A DNA stretch of 64,000 nucleotides from Saccharopolyspora hirsuta (GTDB lineage Bacteria > Actinomycetota > Actinomycetes > Mycobacteriales > Pseudonocardiaceae), in contig NZ_VWPH01000012.1 of the NCBI RefSeq assembly GCF_008630535.1, positions 124,001 through 188,000 of the forward strand, written 5' to 3'. Of this stretch, positions 1-7,158 are shown in pieces; positions within the stretch are counted from its first letter, which is position 1; every line of letters starts with the position of its first letter. The notes beneath the pieces were generated by a model. That model did no database searches and had not been told where the DNA came from. It worked only from the letters and a program-made list of their open reading frames with translations. The position numbers and the translations under genes were made by a program.

Positions 1-6
1 TCCCAT
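1..6 (-). CDS. first codons of a further minus-strand gene, cut by the window edge
   Basis: Only the first two codons (ATG GGA) lie in the window. The call rests on an AAGGAG ribosome binding site at 13-18, six bases upstream of the ATG on the minus strand. It would continue the leftward gene set of the integrated element. The terminator at 76-105 lies between it and the gene at 119-1237. Nothing can be said about the product. Confidence 0.35.
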
Positions 7-75
7 CGTGGTCTCCTTCTCGGGCATCATGTGGATCACCTCTCGGCCAAGAGGGCAAACTGGTGTTGAGGGGTG

Positions 76-105
76 TGCGGCCCCGCCCCGGCAGGCGGGG
101 CCGCA
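76..105 (-). terminator. hairpin after the DUF2637-like gene
   Basis: A 12-bp GC stem (TGCGGCCCCGCC pairing with GGCGGGGCCGCA, six-base loop) begins 13 bases past the stop codon of the minus-strand gene at 119-1237. There is no clear T tract, as is common in actinomycetes. Confidence 0.6.
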
Positions 106-118
106 TCCCTTTCTCAGG

Positions 119-1237
119 TCAGGCGGCGACCGGCGAACCGCTGCCGTTGGTCCAGTCGTCGCGCAGCTGCCGGGCCGTGCGGGCCGCGCAGCGCAGGTTC
201 TTGCGGATCGACTCCGCCGAGGTCGGGTCGACCTGCCCGGCCTCGACCGCCGCGCGCAGCTCGGCGCGAAGCTGGTCGAACGACCGCCGCGCGGGCTCGG
301 GGATCGAACCCCGACGCGCCCTCGACTCCTGCAGGTCAACCGGCGAATCCGGGGCGGTCGACGTGGGCTCGGGTCGAGCCTCGACCGGGGTGGACTCGAC
401 CGCGTCGGCCAGCAGGGCGCGCAGCTCGGCGTCGAGCCCGTCCAGCTCGCTGGCGGGGCCGTCGGCACCCTCGCCCGGCAGCGTGTACGGGGCGAGCTGG
501 AGGCGTCCGGTCCAGCCGCGGTGCAGGGTCACCACCCCGGGGGTGTGCAGCAGCCGCACGGTGCCGTCGGCGGCGAGCTGCCCGACCGCCCGGCGCACCG
601 CCGCGCGCTGCATCCGGGTCACCCGCCGGGCCGCGATCCGCTCGGTGCGGGCCGCCCGCCGCTCCGCACGGCTGCGCCGCGAGCGGGTGGGGGCGGCGGT
701 GATCAGCTGGTGGGCGACCACCCCGCCGACCGACACCAGCGCCATCACCACGCCGTCGGCGAGCCCGCCCTCGCGCATGGTCGCGCCGTGGATGAAGTTC
801 AGCACCGCCGCGACCGCGGCGAAGGTCCACACCCCGGCCTGCAGCCAGCCGGTCGGATTGCCGTTCTTGCGGGCGGCGTGGGCGGCGAACGCGAACGCCC
901 ACATCGCCGCCTCGCTGAACAGCGGCAGGCCCCAGCCGACCGGGCCGTAGATTTTTGCGCCGTAGGCGGCCATTGCCGACCACGCCATGATCGCGGGCAC
1001 GACCACGATCACGCTCAGCGCCAGCTCTACCACGTGCCCGGCCAGCCACCCCGACACTGCCCGCAGCGCCGAGCTGACCCGCGCGGCCCTCGCATCGGCC
1101 CGTTCCTCCTTGGCGCGGGTCTGGGCGGCCAGCAGCGTGGCCTTCGCCTGCGCCCGCTGGATCTCCGCTGCCGCGCGCGCCGCCTCGGCCTGCGCCGCCG
1201 CGGCGATCCGCTCGGCCTTGTGGTCGTAGAACGTCAT
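119..1237 (-). CDS. DUF2637-like membrane protein of an integrative element
   Basis: A 372-residue protein. Residues 1-55 are Ala/Glu/Arg-rich and predicted to form a coiled coil. Residues 60-180 hold about four hydrophobic segments with the sequence character of DUF2637 proteins, which are common on actinomycete plasmids and AICEs and often lie near transfer genes. A long basic and acidic soluble tail follows. I chose the ATG at 1237 because it overlaps the stop of the preceding gene as ATGA, and the reading frame upstream of it is only a low-complexity shadow. A role in conjugal spread is inferred from family context and not seen in the sequence. Confidence 0.75.
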   Translation of the reverse strand: MTFYDHKAERIAAAAQAEAARAAAEIQRAQAKATLLAAQTRAKEERADARAARVSSALRAVSGWLAGHVVELALSVIVVVPAIMAWSAMAAYGAKIYGPVGWGLPLFSEAAMWAFAFAAHAARKNGNPTGWLQAGVWTFAAVAAVLNFIHGATMREGGLADGVVMALVSVGGVVAHQLITAAPTRSRRSRAERRAARTERIAARRVTRMQRAAVRRAVGQLAADGTVRLLHTPGVVTLHRGWTGRLQLAPYTLPGEGADGPASELDGLDAELRALLADAVESTPVEARPEPTSTAPDSPVDLQESRARRGSIPEPARRSFDQLRAELRAAVEAGQVDPTSAESIRKNLRCAARTARQLRDDWTNGSGSPVAA

Positions 1238-1458
1238 CGCCGCTGCCTCCGATCCGTTGCCACCGTGGCCATCCGGGCCGGGACCGGCGGGATTCGGTCG
1301 ATCCAGGCCATGAGCCGGTCCGAACCCCGGTCTAGGGCGTGCACCGCGATCGCCAGCACCACCGCGGGCATCCGCAGCACCACGGCCACCACGAACATCG
1401 CCCCGACCAGCACCGCGCGCGGCGCGGTGTAGTCCCGCACGTAGTCCGTCGAGTTCAT
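1234..1458 (-). CDS. small membrane protein, 74 aa
   Basis: The reading frame encodes 74 residues with a hydrophobic stretch at about 14-45, enough for one or two membrane segments, followed by a short basic tail. It is joined to both neighbours by four-base ATGA overlaps (at 1455-1458 and 1234-1237), so it is almost certainly translated as part of the operon. I do not recognise a family. By position it may be a partner of the adjacent DUF2637-like protein. Confidence 0.7.
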   Translation of the reverse strand: MNSTDYVRDYTAPRAVLVGAMFVVAVVLRMPAVVLAIAVHALDRGSDRLMAWIDRIPPVPARMATVATDRRQRR

Positions 1459-1862
1459 GCCGGGCCTCCCGCTTCCAGCCGCGCCAGCCGGTCCACCAGC
1501 CGGGCCGGGCTGGCGGTGCTGATCTGCTCGTCGAGCAGGGCCACCGCACGACGCTCGGTGGCGTCGCGGAACGGGGTGACCAGGATGAACATCAGGCCGT
1601 TGGCGTCGGTGCCGCGCACGGTCAGCCGCGTGACCGGGTCGGTGGAGCTGTACTTGCCGATCACGGCAGCGACCGGCGCGATCTGCTCGGTGACCCACCG
1701 GTGCAGCACCCGGGCCTTGATCGGCGAGTCCGCCAGCCACACCTCGACGACCACCACGCCGTCCTTGTCGTAGGTCCGGACCTTCTTCACCGGCCCCAAC
1801 CGCGCCTCGTTCATCGCCTCCGCCAGCTCGGCGTCGGTGGGCACCTCGATGTCGGTGGTCAT
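1455..1862 (-). CDS. hypothetical protein, 135 aa
   Basis: A soluble, mixed alpha/beta protein of 135 residues with an acidic N-terminus and no transmembrane segment, signal peptide or motif that I recognise. The ATG at 1862 is chosen because it overlaps the stop of the upstream gene as ATGA; its own stop overlaps the next start the same way. It belongs to the leftward operon of the element. Confidence 0.7.
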   Translation of the reverse strand: MTTDIEVPTDAELAEAMNEARLGPVKKVRTYDKDGVVVVEVWLADSPIKARVLHRWVTEQIAPVAAVIGKYSSTDPVTRLTVRGTDANGLMFILVTPFRDATERRAVALLDEQISTASPARLVDRLARLEAGGPA

Positions 1863-2221
1863 GCCGCCTCCCCAGAACCCGGCGCGATCCCGTGCTTGAC
1901 CTCGTGGGCGTCGCAGTAGCGCCTGCAGTAGCGGAACTGGTCGCTGCACACCTCGTCGGCCCCATCGGGCAGGCAGGGCAGCCAGGTCGACCAGTTGTGC
2001 CCGGACTCGGTGCACAGCCGCTGGGACTCGCACTGCGCGCAGCGCAGCCGCCCGTCCTGGCTGACCACCCACGTCACCTCGTCGCGGCTGAAGGCCATGG
2101 TGATGACCTCCAGCGCGTCAGCGGCGGTGCGGAAGTACGCGGCACCCGTGTCGAGGTCGTCGCCGTAGAACCGGCCGCACTGGTCGCACCGTGCCGTCAC
2201 ACACGCGTGATGCTCTAGCAT
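1859..2221 (-). CDS. cysteine-rich putative zinc-binding protein, 120 aa
   Basis: The protein has ten cysteines in 120 residues, mainly as pairs: CDQC near residue 12, CAQC near residue 61, and CSDQ..CRRYC near residue 92. This suggests two or more zinc-ribbon-like knuckles. The start ATG at 2221 has a strong GGAGGAG site at 2226-2232. The stop overlaps the next gene as ATGA, and the gene heads a four-gene overlapping chain running left to 119. Function is unknown; DNA, RNA or protein binding through zinc would fit. Confidence 0.7.
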   Translation of the reverse strand: MLEHHACVTARCDQCGRFYGDDLDTGAAYFRTAADALEVITMAFSRDEVTWVVSQDGRLRCAQCESQRLCTESGHNWSTWLPCLPDGADEVCSDQFRYCRRYCDAHEVKHGIAPGSGEAA

Positions 2222-2260
2222 CGGAACTCCTCCAACAGTTCTCAGAGCTGATTGGTGCGG

Positions 2261-2308
2261 GCCCGGCCCAGCAGGTCTTCTTGGCGGAATGGGCTGCTGG
2301 GCCGGGGC
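2261..2308 (-). terminator. hairpin between two sub-operons
   Basis: GCCCGGCCCAGCAG at 2261-2274 pairs with CTGCTGGGCCGGGGC at 2294-2308, with one bulged base and a 19-base loop. It starts just past the stop of the 54-aa gene at 2313-2477 on the minus strand, and could separate that group from the Cys-rich gene downstream. Confidence 0.55.
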
Positions 2309-2312
2309 GGGG

Positions 2313-2477
2313 TCACTTGCGCTGCTTGCGGATCTGGATGCAGGTGGGGCAGTTGATCGAGACCGCGAAGAACTTGTCCTTCCAGCCCTTACCGCCCTTG
2401 AACACCAACCCGCACAGCGTGGTGATGTCGCCGTTCCACCAGCTCGATCGGGCGTCGTGAACGAGGTCTCTGCTCAT
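2313..2477 (-). CDS. small CxxC protein, 54 aa
   Basis: A 54-codon frame that begins MSRDLVHDAR and ends with a CPTC pair followed by a basic IRKQRK tail; a further Cys lies in the TLCGLVF segment. A GGAGGGA ribosome binding site at about 2484-2490 sits seven bases before the ATG, and the ORF is followed by a hairpin. The features fit a tiny zinc-binding or nucleic-acid-binding protein. No family is recognised. Confidence 0.6.
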   Translation of the reverse strand: MSRDLVHDARSSWWNGDITTLCGLVFKGGKGWKDKFFAVSINCPTCIQIRKQRK

Positions 2478-2493
2478 GACGTCTCCCTCCGGC

Positions 2494-2655
2494 TCAGCGC
2501 CGCCACCACGGGACGTTCTGGGCGGCCCGGGCGACGCGGTCGTTGGCGGCCAGGTACTCGTCGGTCTCCGTGCGGTCGCGGCGGCTGACCTTCTCCAGCT
2601 CGGCCTGCGCGGTCTTGTACTCGTCGGCAGCCTGCTTCTTGCTGTTCCAACCCAT
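2494..2655 (-). CDS. small charged protein, 53 aa
   Basis: A 53-residue, highly charged, probably all-helical protein beginning MGWNSKKQAADEYKTAQAEL and ending in PWWRR. A GAGGAGGAAGG ribosome binding site precedes the ATG at 2655. It lies 16 bases upstream of the 54-aa CxxC gene and 17 bases downstream of a 30-aa CxxC gene, so it is part of a run of micro-genes. No known family is recognised. Confidence 0.6.
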   Translation of the reverse strand: MGWNSKKQAADEYKTAQAELEKVSRRDRTETDEYLAANDRVARAAQNVPWWRR

Positions 2656-2672
2656 CTCGGTGTCCTTCCTCC

Positions 2673-2765
2673 TCAGGCGGCTTGCGCCGCGTCGTTGGTG
2701 GTGCAGTTCCAGCAGATTCGCGGGCGGGGCAGGCAGTACCCGGCGTCGCGGTCGCTGTTGCTCAT
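2673..2765 (-). CDS. micro-protein with CxxC motif, 30 aa
   Basis: Thirty codons, MSNSDRDAGYC to NDAAQAA, with three cysteines including a CWNC pair. A good GGAGGAA site lies seven bases before the ATG at 2765. The short length makes the call weaker than for its neighbours, but spacing, strand and ribosome site all fit the surrounding gene chain. Confidence 0.5.
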   Translation of the reverse strand: MSNSDRDAGYCLPRPRICWNCTTNDAAQAA

Positions 2766-2785
2766 CGTGGGTTCCTCCACTGTGG

Positions 2786-3670
2786 TCAGAATTTGTTGGT
2801 GTACTGCTCCAGCCAGTCCATCGCGGTGTCGATCTGGCCCTGGAACCCGTCGAGCTGGTCGCGGAGCTGGCTGTAGGTGGCCAGGGCCTGCTTCGGGCCC
2901 TCCTGGCTGCTGGTGTCCACGCCGATGGCGGCCAGCTGCGAGACAATCTCCTCGAACTGCTGCCGGGCCTCCCGCAACGCGGTGCGGGCGAAGTTCGCCA
3001 TCTTGCCGCTGATGGCCACGGCCTGCCGGATCTCGCCGATCCCCATCAAGCTCGTTCGTCCTGAACTCGGTGTGGCGTTGGTGGCCGAGGCCGCGCGGGC
3101 CGGTGACGGGGCGGTCTGCTGCCTGGCGGGGCGCGCTTGGGGCAGCAAGTGGTGAGCCAGCCCGCGTTCTTCGAGCACGAGGCGGGCGAAGTGCTGGTGG
3201 ATCGGGTTCATGCTCGGGTTTTCGGTCCACCACTGGTTGCCGCGGAAGGTGCCGGTGTCGCCGGGCTGACGAACGAGTTCGATCGCCTGACCTGGTGTGA
3301 CCGGGGCGTGCACCTTCAGGAAGTCCGCGCCGACAATGCGCTGCTTCCAGTAGTCGCGGAAGGCGTCGACCGAGGGGTACTCCCGCCAGACGTCGATGAC
3401 CCGCCCGGCCGGGGTGATCGTGCCGGTGTGGGCGTGCACATCGCGGTCGCCACCAAAAGGTCGGGCCGTCATGGTCACCAGGAACCACCCGCCGGTCATG
3501 GACGAGATCGCGCTGGCCAGGTAGTGGCAGGAGTGGTAGCCGTACAGGCTCTGCGCATCAGCGTTGATCTGACCGGGCTTCAGGTGAATCGACAAGCGGC
3601 CATCAGCGGTCGGAGTGGTCATGGTGACCGTGGTCGGGGCAGTGATGTCCTGGTCCAGCCGAATGCTCAT
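2786..3670 (-). CDS. element protein with duplicated C-terminal helical module, 294 aa
   Basis: Residues 1-165 form a soluble alpha/beta region that I cannot assign. About 165-208 is a Pro/Ala/Thr linker. The last 86 residues (starting MGIGEIRQAV) are a charged, heptad-rich helical module of WXG100-like size. That module is nearly identical to the C-terminus of the protein at 3699-4712. The start ATG at 3670 has a GGAGGA site. The two adjacent genes therefore look like different N-terminal domains fused to one recently duplicated module. No enzymatic motif is visible in this copy. Confidence 0.7.
   Translation of the reverse strand: MSIRLDQDITAPTTVTMTTPTADGRLSIHLKPGQINADAQSLYGYHSCHYLASAISSMTGGWFLVTMTARPFGGDRDVHAHTGTITPAGRVIDVWREYPSVDAFRDYWKQRIVGADFLKVHAPVTPGQAIELVRQPGDTGTFRGNQWWTENPSMNPIHQHFARLVLEERGLAHHLLPQARPARQQTAPSPARAASATNATPSSGRTSLMGIGEIRQAVAISGKMANFARTALREARQQFEEIVSQLAAIGVDTSSQEGPKQALATYSQLRDQLDGFQGQIDTAMDWLEQYTNKF
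2840..2981. repeat. 142-bp direct repeat, copy 1
   Basis: Identical at all but one of 142 positions to 3753-3894; the single difference gives Asp instead of Glu. It encodes the core of the shared C-terminal module. Sequence outside this stretch is clearly diverged, which points to recent duplication or gene conversion. Confidence 0.9.
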
Positions 3671-3698
3671 CGCCAAGTCCTCCACAGTGACCGGCCGG

Positions 3699-4712
3699 TC
3701 AGAACTGGTAGGCGTACTGCTCCAGCGAGGCCATCGCATTGCCAACCTGCTCCTGGAACCCGTCGAGCTGGTCGCGGAGCTGGCTGTAGGTGGCCAGGGC
3801 CTGCTTCGGGCCCTCCTGGCTGCTGGTCTCCACGCCGATGGCGGCCAGCTGCGAGACAATCTCCTCGAACTGCTGCCGGGCCTCCCGCAACGCGCCGCGG
3901 GCGAAGTCGGCCTTCTGGTTGCTGGCGGCCACGGCCTGGCGGATCTCCTCGATACCCATCGGGGTCGTTCCTCCTGAAATCGGTGTGGTGTTGGTGCTCG
4001 GAGTTGTGGGTGGCTTCGGGGACTGATCGGTCGAGGGCTCGGGTGTCCTGCGAGGCCGGTCGGCGTTGCGGATCGCGGCCCGCATGACCGCCGGGGACAG
4101 GTCCGGGAAGCGGGTCAGTTCCTCAGCGACGGCGTCGACATAGGGCGCGTAGTCCGACCAGTTCTGCTCCACGCGCTGCACACCGAGGTCGATCGTGGCG
4201 CGGCCAGCGCCCTGCCCGAGCACCGCGCCGATGTCCCCGCGCGAGTGGGACGCAGCCGCGAACAGGTTGGCCTCGTCGTCCACGCCGTTCTCGGCCAACC
4301 ACTTCCGGTCGGAGACCCACCCCGCCATCGAGATCTCGGCGTAGGCCTCGATGTTGTCGCCGGGGTAATCCCACTCCACGTGCCCGGCTTCCCCGGCGTT
4401 TTCGACGCTGGTGTCACCGACGTAGATCCGCATGACGTCCATGCCCAGCAGGTGCGCAACGGTGGCGTGAGCGGCTTCGTGACGGATCACCATCGCCCGG
4501 TACTGGGCGGGGCTGATCGAGTCGCTGTGCGGCAACGAGGCGACCGGGATGATCCCTTCGGGATAGCGCGCGACAACACCCATGACCGTTTCCGTGCACG
4601 CCTGGCAGCCGTTATCCGGCGGGAACTTCTGGTCAGGCCTCCACCCGTGGGTCAGGATGCGGTGCTTGCAGTCCCCGCAGAAGCACTCGGAAGCCGGTCG
4701 CAGCACAACCAT
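3699..4712 (-). CDS. putative HExxH metallopeptidase fused to the shared helical module, 337 aa
   Basis: The N-terminus has CFCGDC at about 11-16 and CQAC near 36, probably a zinc knuckle. Around residue 77 is RHEAAHATVAHLLG, an HExxH zinc-metallopeptidase signature similar in form to the HEAGHA motif of FtsH (M41) peptidases. A Pro/Thr-rich linker at about 220-250 leads into the 86-residue C-terminal module shared with the neighbouring protein. Start ATG at 4712 has GGAGGG upstream. The third zinc ligand and activity are not proven by sequence alone. A role in processing an element-encoded partner is inference. Confidence 0.65.
   Translation of the reverse strand: MVVLRPASECFCGDCKHRILTHGWRPDQKFPPDNGCQACTETVMGVVARYPEGIIPVASLPHSDSISPAQYRAMVIRHEAAHATVAHLLGMDVMRIYVGDTSVENAGEAGHVEWDYPGDNIEAYAEISMAGWVSDRKWLAENGVDDEANLFAAASHSRGDIGAVLGQGAGRATIDLGVQRVEQNWSDYAPYVDAVAEELTRFPDLSPAVMRAAIRNADRPRRTPEPSTDQSPKPPTTPSTNTTPISGGTTPMGIEEIRQAVAASNQKADFARGALREARQQFEEIVSQLAAIGVETSSQEGPKQALATYSQLRDQLDGFQEQVGNAMASLEQYAYQF
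3753..3894. repeat. 142-bp direct repeat, copy 2
   Basis: Second copy of the 142-bp repeat (see 2840-2981), inside the 3' part of the HExxH gene and 913 bp from the first copy. Confidence 0.9.
3957..3975 (-). promoter_or_regulatory. internal ribosome binding site and ATG for the 86-aa module
   Basis: Within the HExxH gene, AGGAGGAA (3968-3975 on the minus strand) stands eight bases before an in-frame ATG at 3957-3959, exactly where the shared module starts. Separate translation of an 86-residue protein from the same reading frame is therefore likely. The other copy has a weaker AGGA at the same place (ATG at 3046). Confidence 0.6.
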
Positions 4713-4727
4713 CGCAGCCCTCCACCC

Positions 4728-5552
4728 TCAGTTCCGCGGAGTGCGGACCCGGCCGGACACCGAGCGGGTGCGGGCGTCGACCCGCGCCGCCTCGGGGGCG
4801 GTGATGGCGATGTCGCCGGAGACCGTGACCGCGGTGACCCTGCAGTCGCCGACGGCGTGCAGCCGCAACGTGCCGGACTCGGAGCGCAGCAAGGCGAACT
4901 CGCCGGTGAGCCGGTCGATGGCGATGTCGCCGGAGATCGTGCGGCCCTCGACGCTCCAGGCCCGGCCGACGGTGACGGAACCGGAAGTGGTGTTGAAGTC
5001 CAACGTGGTGAGGGCCTCGGCGTCGACAGCACCGGAGACGGTGCGGACCCGCACATCGGTGGCCCCGTCGACGTGCAGGTCACCCGAGGTCGAGGAGAAC
5101 CGGACGTAGTCCGCCCACCCCTGCACGTCCACGTCGGCCGACACCGTCGTCGCCCACACCTCCGAGCCCAGCGGCAGCCGGGCGGTGACCTTCACCCCGC
5201 CGCACATGACCGGGGTTCCAGTGAGGACCTGACCGTTGACGATGACCGCGTCACCGCTGGAGACCACGCACTGCACCAGGCCAGCCGTGACGTGGACCGA
5301 CATCTGGTCGACGTGGTACGTGCCCGATCCGGGTGCGGGATGCGGGATGCGGACGTTCATCACCGGGAAGCGGGGCGCGGTGACCTGGGTGCGGGCGATC
5401 AGGTCCTCGGCGACCTCGTCGCCGGGCACCAGCGGCTCCAGCACGACCTCGGCGCGCTCCCGATCCTCGATGATGACCGTGACCTCGCCCGCGGCCATGT
5501 CCAGCTCGAACTGCACCATGCCCCGCTCGCGGTGCTCAACACGCTTGCTCAC
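4728..5552 (-). CDS. DUF4097-type beta-strand repeat protein, 274 aa
   Basis: The C-terminal 170 residues are built of short repeats of the VRVRTVSGAVDAEAL / ISGDIAIDRLTG kind, with recurring TTSGSV, TVSGDI and SVSGRV. This is the pattern of DUF4097 proteins, which fold as a beta helix. The first 60 residues are more acidic. I chose the GTG at 5552 with AAGGGA nine bases upstream; an in-frame ATG at 5519 is an alternative. There is no signal peptide, so the protein is probably cytoplasmic. It lies 15 bases upstream of the HExxH gene. DUF4097 proteins are mostly uncharacterised. Confidence 0.8.
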   Translation of the reverse strand: MSKRVEHRERGMVQFELDMAAGEVTVIIEDRERAEVVLEPLVPGDEVAEDLIARTQVTAPRFPVMNVRIPHPAPGSGTYHVDQMSVHVTAGLVQCVVSSGDAVIVNGQVLTGTPVMCGGVKVTARLPLGSEVWATTVSADVDVQGWADYVRFSSTSGDLHVDGATDVRVRTVSGAVDAEALTTLDFNTTSGSVTVGRAWSVEGRTISGDIAIDRLTGEFALLRSESGTLRLHAVGDCRVTAVTVSGDIAITAPEAARVDARTRSVSGRVRTPRN

Positions 5553-5600
5553 AGCAAAAGTCCCTTCAAATCCAGGAAACGGCAGCTCAGAGAGCGGTGA

Positions 5601-5660
5601 TCAGGGCAGCGACGGCAGCACCGCCGCGAACGTCACCGCGGTCTCGAAGTGCGCGATCAC
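5601..5660 (-). CDS. possible 19-aa coupled ORF
   Basis: A GTG at 5658-5660 overlaps the WhiB gene stop as GTGA and opens a 19-codon frame ending at 5601. The coupling matches the style of the neighbouring genes, but the peptide is very short and has no recognisable feature. It may be a leader or chance. Confidence 0.25.
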   Translation of the reverse strand: MIAHFETAVTFAAVLPSLP

Positions 5661-6172
5661 GCCGCCACCTCCTCGACGAGCTCGTCGAGGCCGATGCGCT
5701 CCAGCTCCGGGCGCAGCACCACCAGCACCGCACGGGCCCTCTCGGCGTCGCTGTCGCCGTTGTCCCCGGCCCACCGCAGGACGTCCTGCACGTGCCGACG
5801 CAACCCCGGCACCGGGCCCCCGGTCACGTCCTCGATCGCCGCGAGCGCCCGCTCGGCCGCCCGCCCCACCTCGTCGTCGGTGCCCGGCACCACGACCAGG
5901 TGCTGACGACGGCGGACCTTCCGCCGCTCCTCCTCGGTCAGGCCACCCCAGATGCCCTTGTCGCGAGAGCGGAGCGCCACCGCCAGGCACGACGGCCGGA
6001 TCGGGCAGCGGGCGCAGATCTCCCTGGCCACGGCCACCTTGTGCACCTCGCCGCGCTCCGGGAAGAAGGTCTCCGGGTCGGTCTCGGCGCACTCCGGGTG
6101 CCCACCGGCGGGCAGCTGGGTCAGCAACTGGTAGAGCGCGTCTCCCCGCTCGATCCGCTCCAGGGCGCTCAC
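5657..6172 (-). CDS. WhiB-family Fe-S transcription regulator, 171 aa
   Basis: The four WhiB cysteines are present: C28, then C53-x2-C56-x5-C62, which bind a 4Fe-4S cluster. The family turn motif GIWGG follows at 73-77, then the basic segment TEEERRKVRRR. The C-terminus is longer than in chromosomal WhiB proteins, with about 70 extra acidic/helical residues. The GTG start overlaps the stop of the upstream gene as GTGA. WhiB proteins act with sigma-A on promoters; an element-borne copy probably controls the leftward operon or host genes (inference). Confidence 0.9.
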   Translation of the reverse strand: MSALERIERGDALYQLLTQLPAGGHPECAETDPETFFPERGEVHKVAVAREICARCPIRPSCLAVALRSRDKGIWGGLTEEERRKVRRRQHLVVVPGTDDEVGRAAERALAAIEDVTGGPVPGLRRHVQDVLRWAGDNGDSDAERARAVLVVLRPELERIGLDELVEEVAA

Positions 6173-6399
6173 GCGATCGCCCCCTCAGCCGGGATCCGGG
6201 TGTTCAGCAACCGCTTCGTGTCGGCCTTGCGGGCCCGCCGGGCCGCCCGCTCCAGCTGCAGCTCGTCCAGACCCGGCCCGCCGATCAGACCGCGGGCGTG
6301 GGCGTCCTGCGCCTCCTGCAGCGCCTGGGACAACAACTCCAGGTCGGACAACTCCGACTCCAGGACCAGCTCCGACGCCAGCGACATGTTCGAGCGCAT
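6169..6399 (-). CDS. small helical protein, 76 aa
   Basis: A 76-residue Leu/Glu/Arg-rich protein, predicted fully helical and without a recognised domain. It starts two bases after the stop of the excisionase-like gene, and its own stop overlaps the WhiB start as GTGA. The tight packing in a regulator operon suggests a partner or anti-regulator, but nothing in the sequence proves that. Confidence 0.65.
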   Translation of the reverse strand: MRSNMSLASELVLESELSDLELLSQALQEAQDAHARGLIGGPGLDELQLERAARRARKADTKRLLNTRIPAEGAIA

Positions 6400-6401
6400 C
6401 G

Positions 6402-6605
6402 TCAGGCCACCCCCTCGATCTCGTTGGTGGCCTGCGCGCTCTTGAGGTACTCGTTCAGCGCGGAGCCGGAGATGCGCAGGGTGCTCCCGAACTTCAGGGC
6501 CTTGATCTCCCCGGCGTCGATCGCCCGGTAGATCGTGTTCACCGAGACGTCCAACATCTCGGCCACCGCCTTCACGCGGTAGAACGCGTTACTCTCGATG
6601 TGCAT
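6402..6605 (-). CDS. excisionase-type helix-turn-helix protein, 67 aa
   Basis: The sequence runs YRVKAVAEMLDVSVNTIYRA, then AGEIKALKFGSTLRISGSAL. That is the winged HTH pattern of Xis/MerR-like excisionases. The ATG at 6605 has GGAG seven bases upstream; longer in-frame starts run through non-coding-like sequence. It is the first gene of the leftward operon that includes WhiB. It could be a recombination directionality factor for the element or a transcription factor; the att site at 9841 is 3.2 kb away. Confidence 0.8.
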   Translation of the reverse strand: MHIESNAFYRVKAVAEMLDVSVNTIYRAIDAGEIKALKFGSTLRISGSALNEYLKSAQATNEIEGVA

Positions 6606-6782
6606 CGGATCTCCAACCTCGATGTGCGCCCCGGCTGGTGTTGCCGCACCGGTCGGGGCTTTCTTGCTTCCCGGCTCCCTTGGGAGCGGTGGGACATGGG
6701 CAACGTTAGACAACCTAGCCAACCTAGTCAAAGCTATGTCACCTATATGGCCTAGCTTGCGTCCCCTAGTACCCTCTTTGAC
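6606..6782. promoter_or_regulatory. divergent promoter/operator region with four CCTAG boxes
   Basis: This AT-richer gap separates the excisionase-like gene (leftward) from the GntR gene (rightward). CCTAG occurs at 6714, 6723, 6751 and 6765; the first two are in AACCTAG units nine bases apart. No Shine-Dalgarno sequence precedes the GntR ATG at 6783. A TAGTAC at 6768-6773 lies nine bases before that ATG, so the mRNA may be leaderless. The boxes are plausible operators for the GntR protein. Confidence 0.5.
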
Positions 6783-7154
6783 ATGGGAAAAGTCGATCCA
6801 GATGACCCTCGTCCGCCGTTCCAGCAAGTTGCCGACGACTTGCGCGCCGCCATCAGGAACGGCGTTCTCCCCCCAGGTGCCCGACTTCCAAAGCACGCGG
6901 AGCTCGCCGAGGAGTACGGGGTGGCAGTGGGCACCGTGAAAAGCGCCTTGGGAGTGCTGCGAAACGAATCGCTGATCGCGAGCCGCCAGGGCGAAGGCTC
7001 CTGGGTCAGACAGGTCCTCCCCGAAGCGCCCGCGGCAGACACGATGGATCCGTCCGACACCCAGGGCGTTCTCTCCGAGATCCTGAATCGGCTCGACGAA
7101 GTGAACACCCGCCTGGCTGCCATCGAGGAGCGGCTACCCCGCTCAGCTCGATGA
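6783..7154 (+). CDS. GntR-family regulator of the element, 123 aa
   Basis: Residues 10-75 show the GntR winged helix: PPFQQVADDLRAAIRNGVLP, then LPKHAELAEEYGVAVGTVKS and a Q-G-GSWV wing. Only about 45 residues follow, partly coiled coil, so a full effector domain is absent, as in the short KorSA-type repressors of actinomycete integrative elements. It is divergent from the excisionase/WhiB operon and probably represses that operon and itself (inference from KorSA/pSAM2). Confidence 0.85.
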   Translation: MGKVDPDDPRPPFQQVADDLRAAIRNGVLPPGARLPKHAELAEEYGVAVGTVKSALGVLRNESLIASRQGEGSWVRQVLPEAPAADTMDPSDTQGVLSEILNRLDEVNTRLAAIEERLPRSAR

Positions 7155-7158
7155 CCGG

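Noticed and set aside
119..1549. 476-residue start for the DUF2637-like protein
   Set aside because: The first 104 codons are a Gly/Arg-rich shadow of two overlapping upstream genes; the ATGA junction at 1234-1237 fixes the start.
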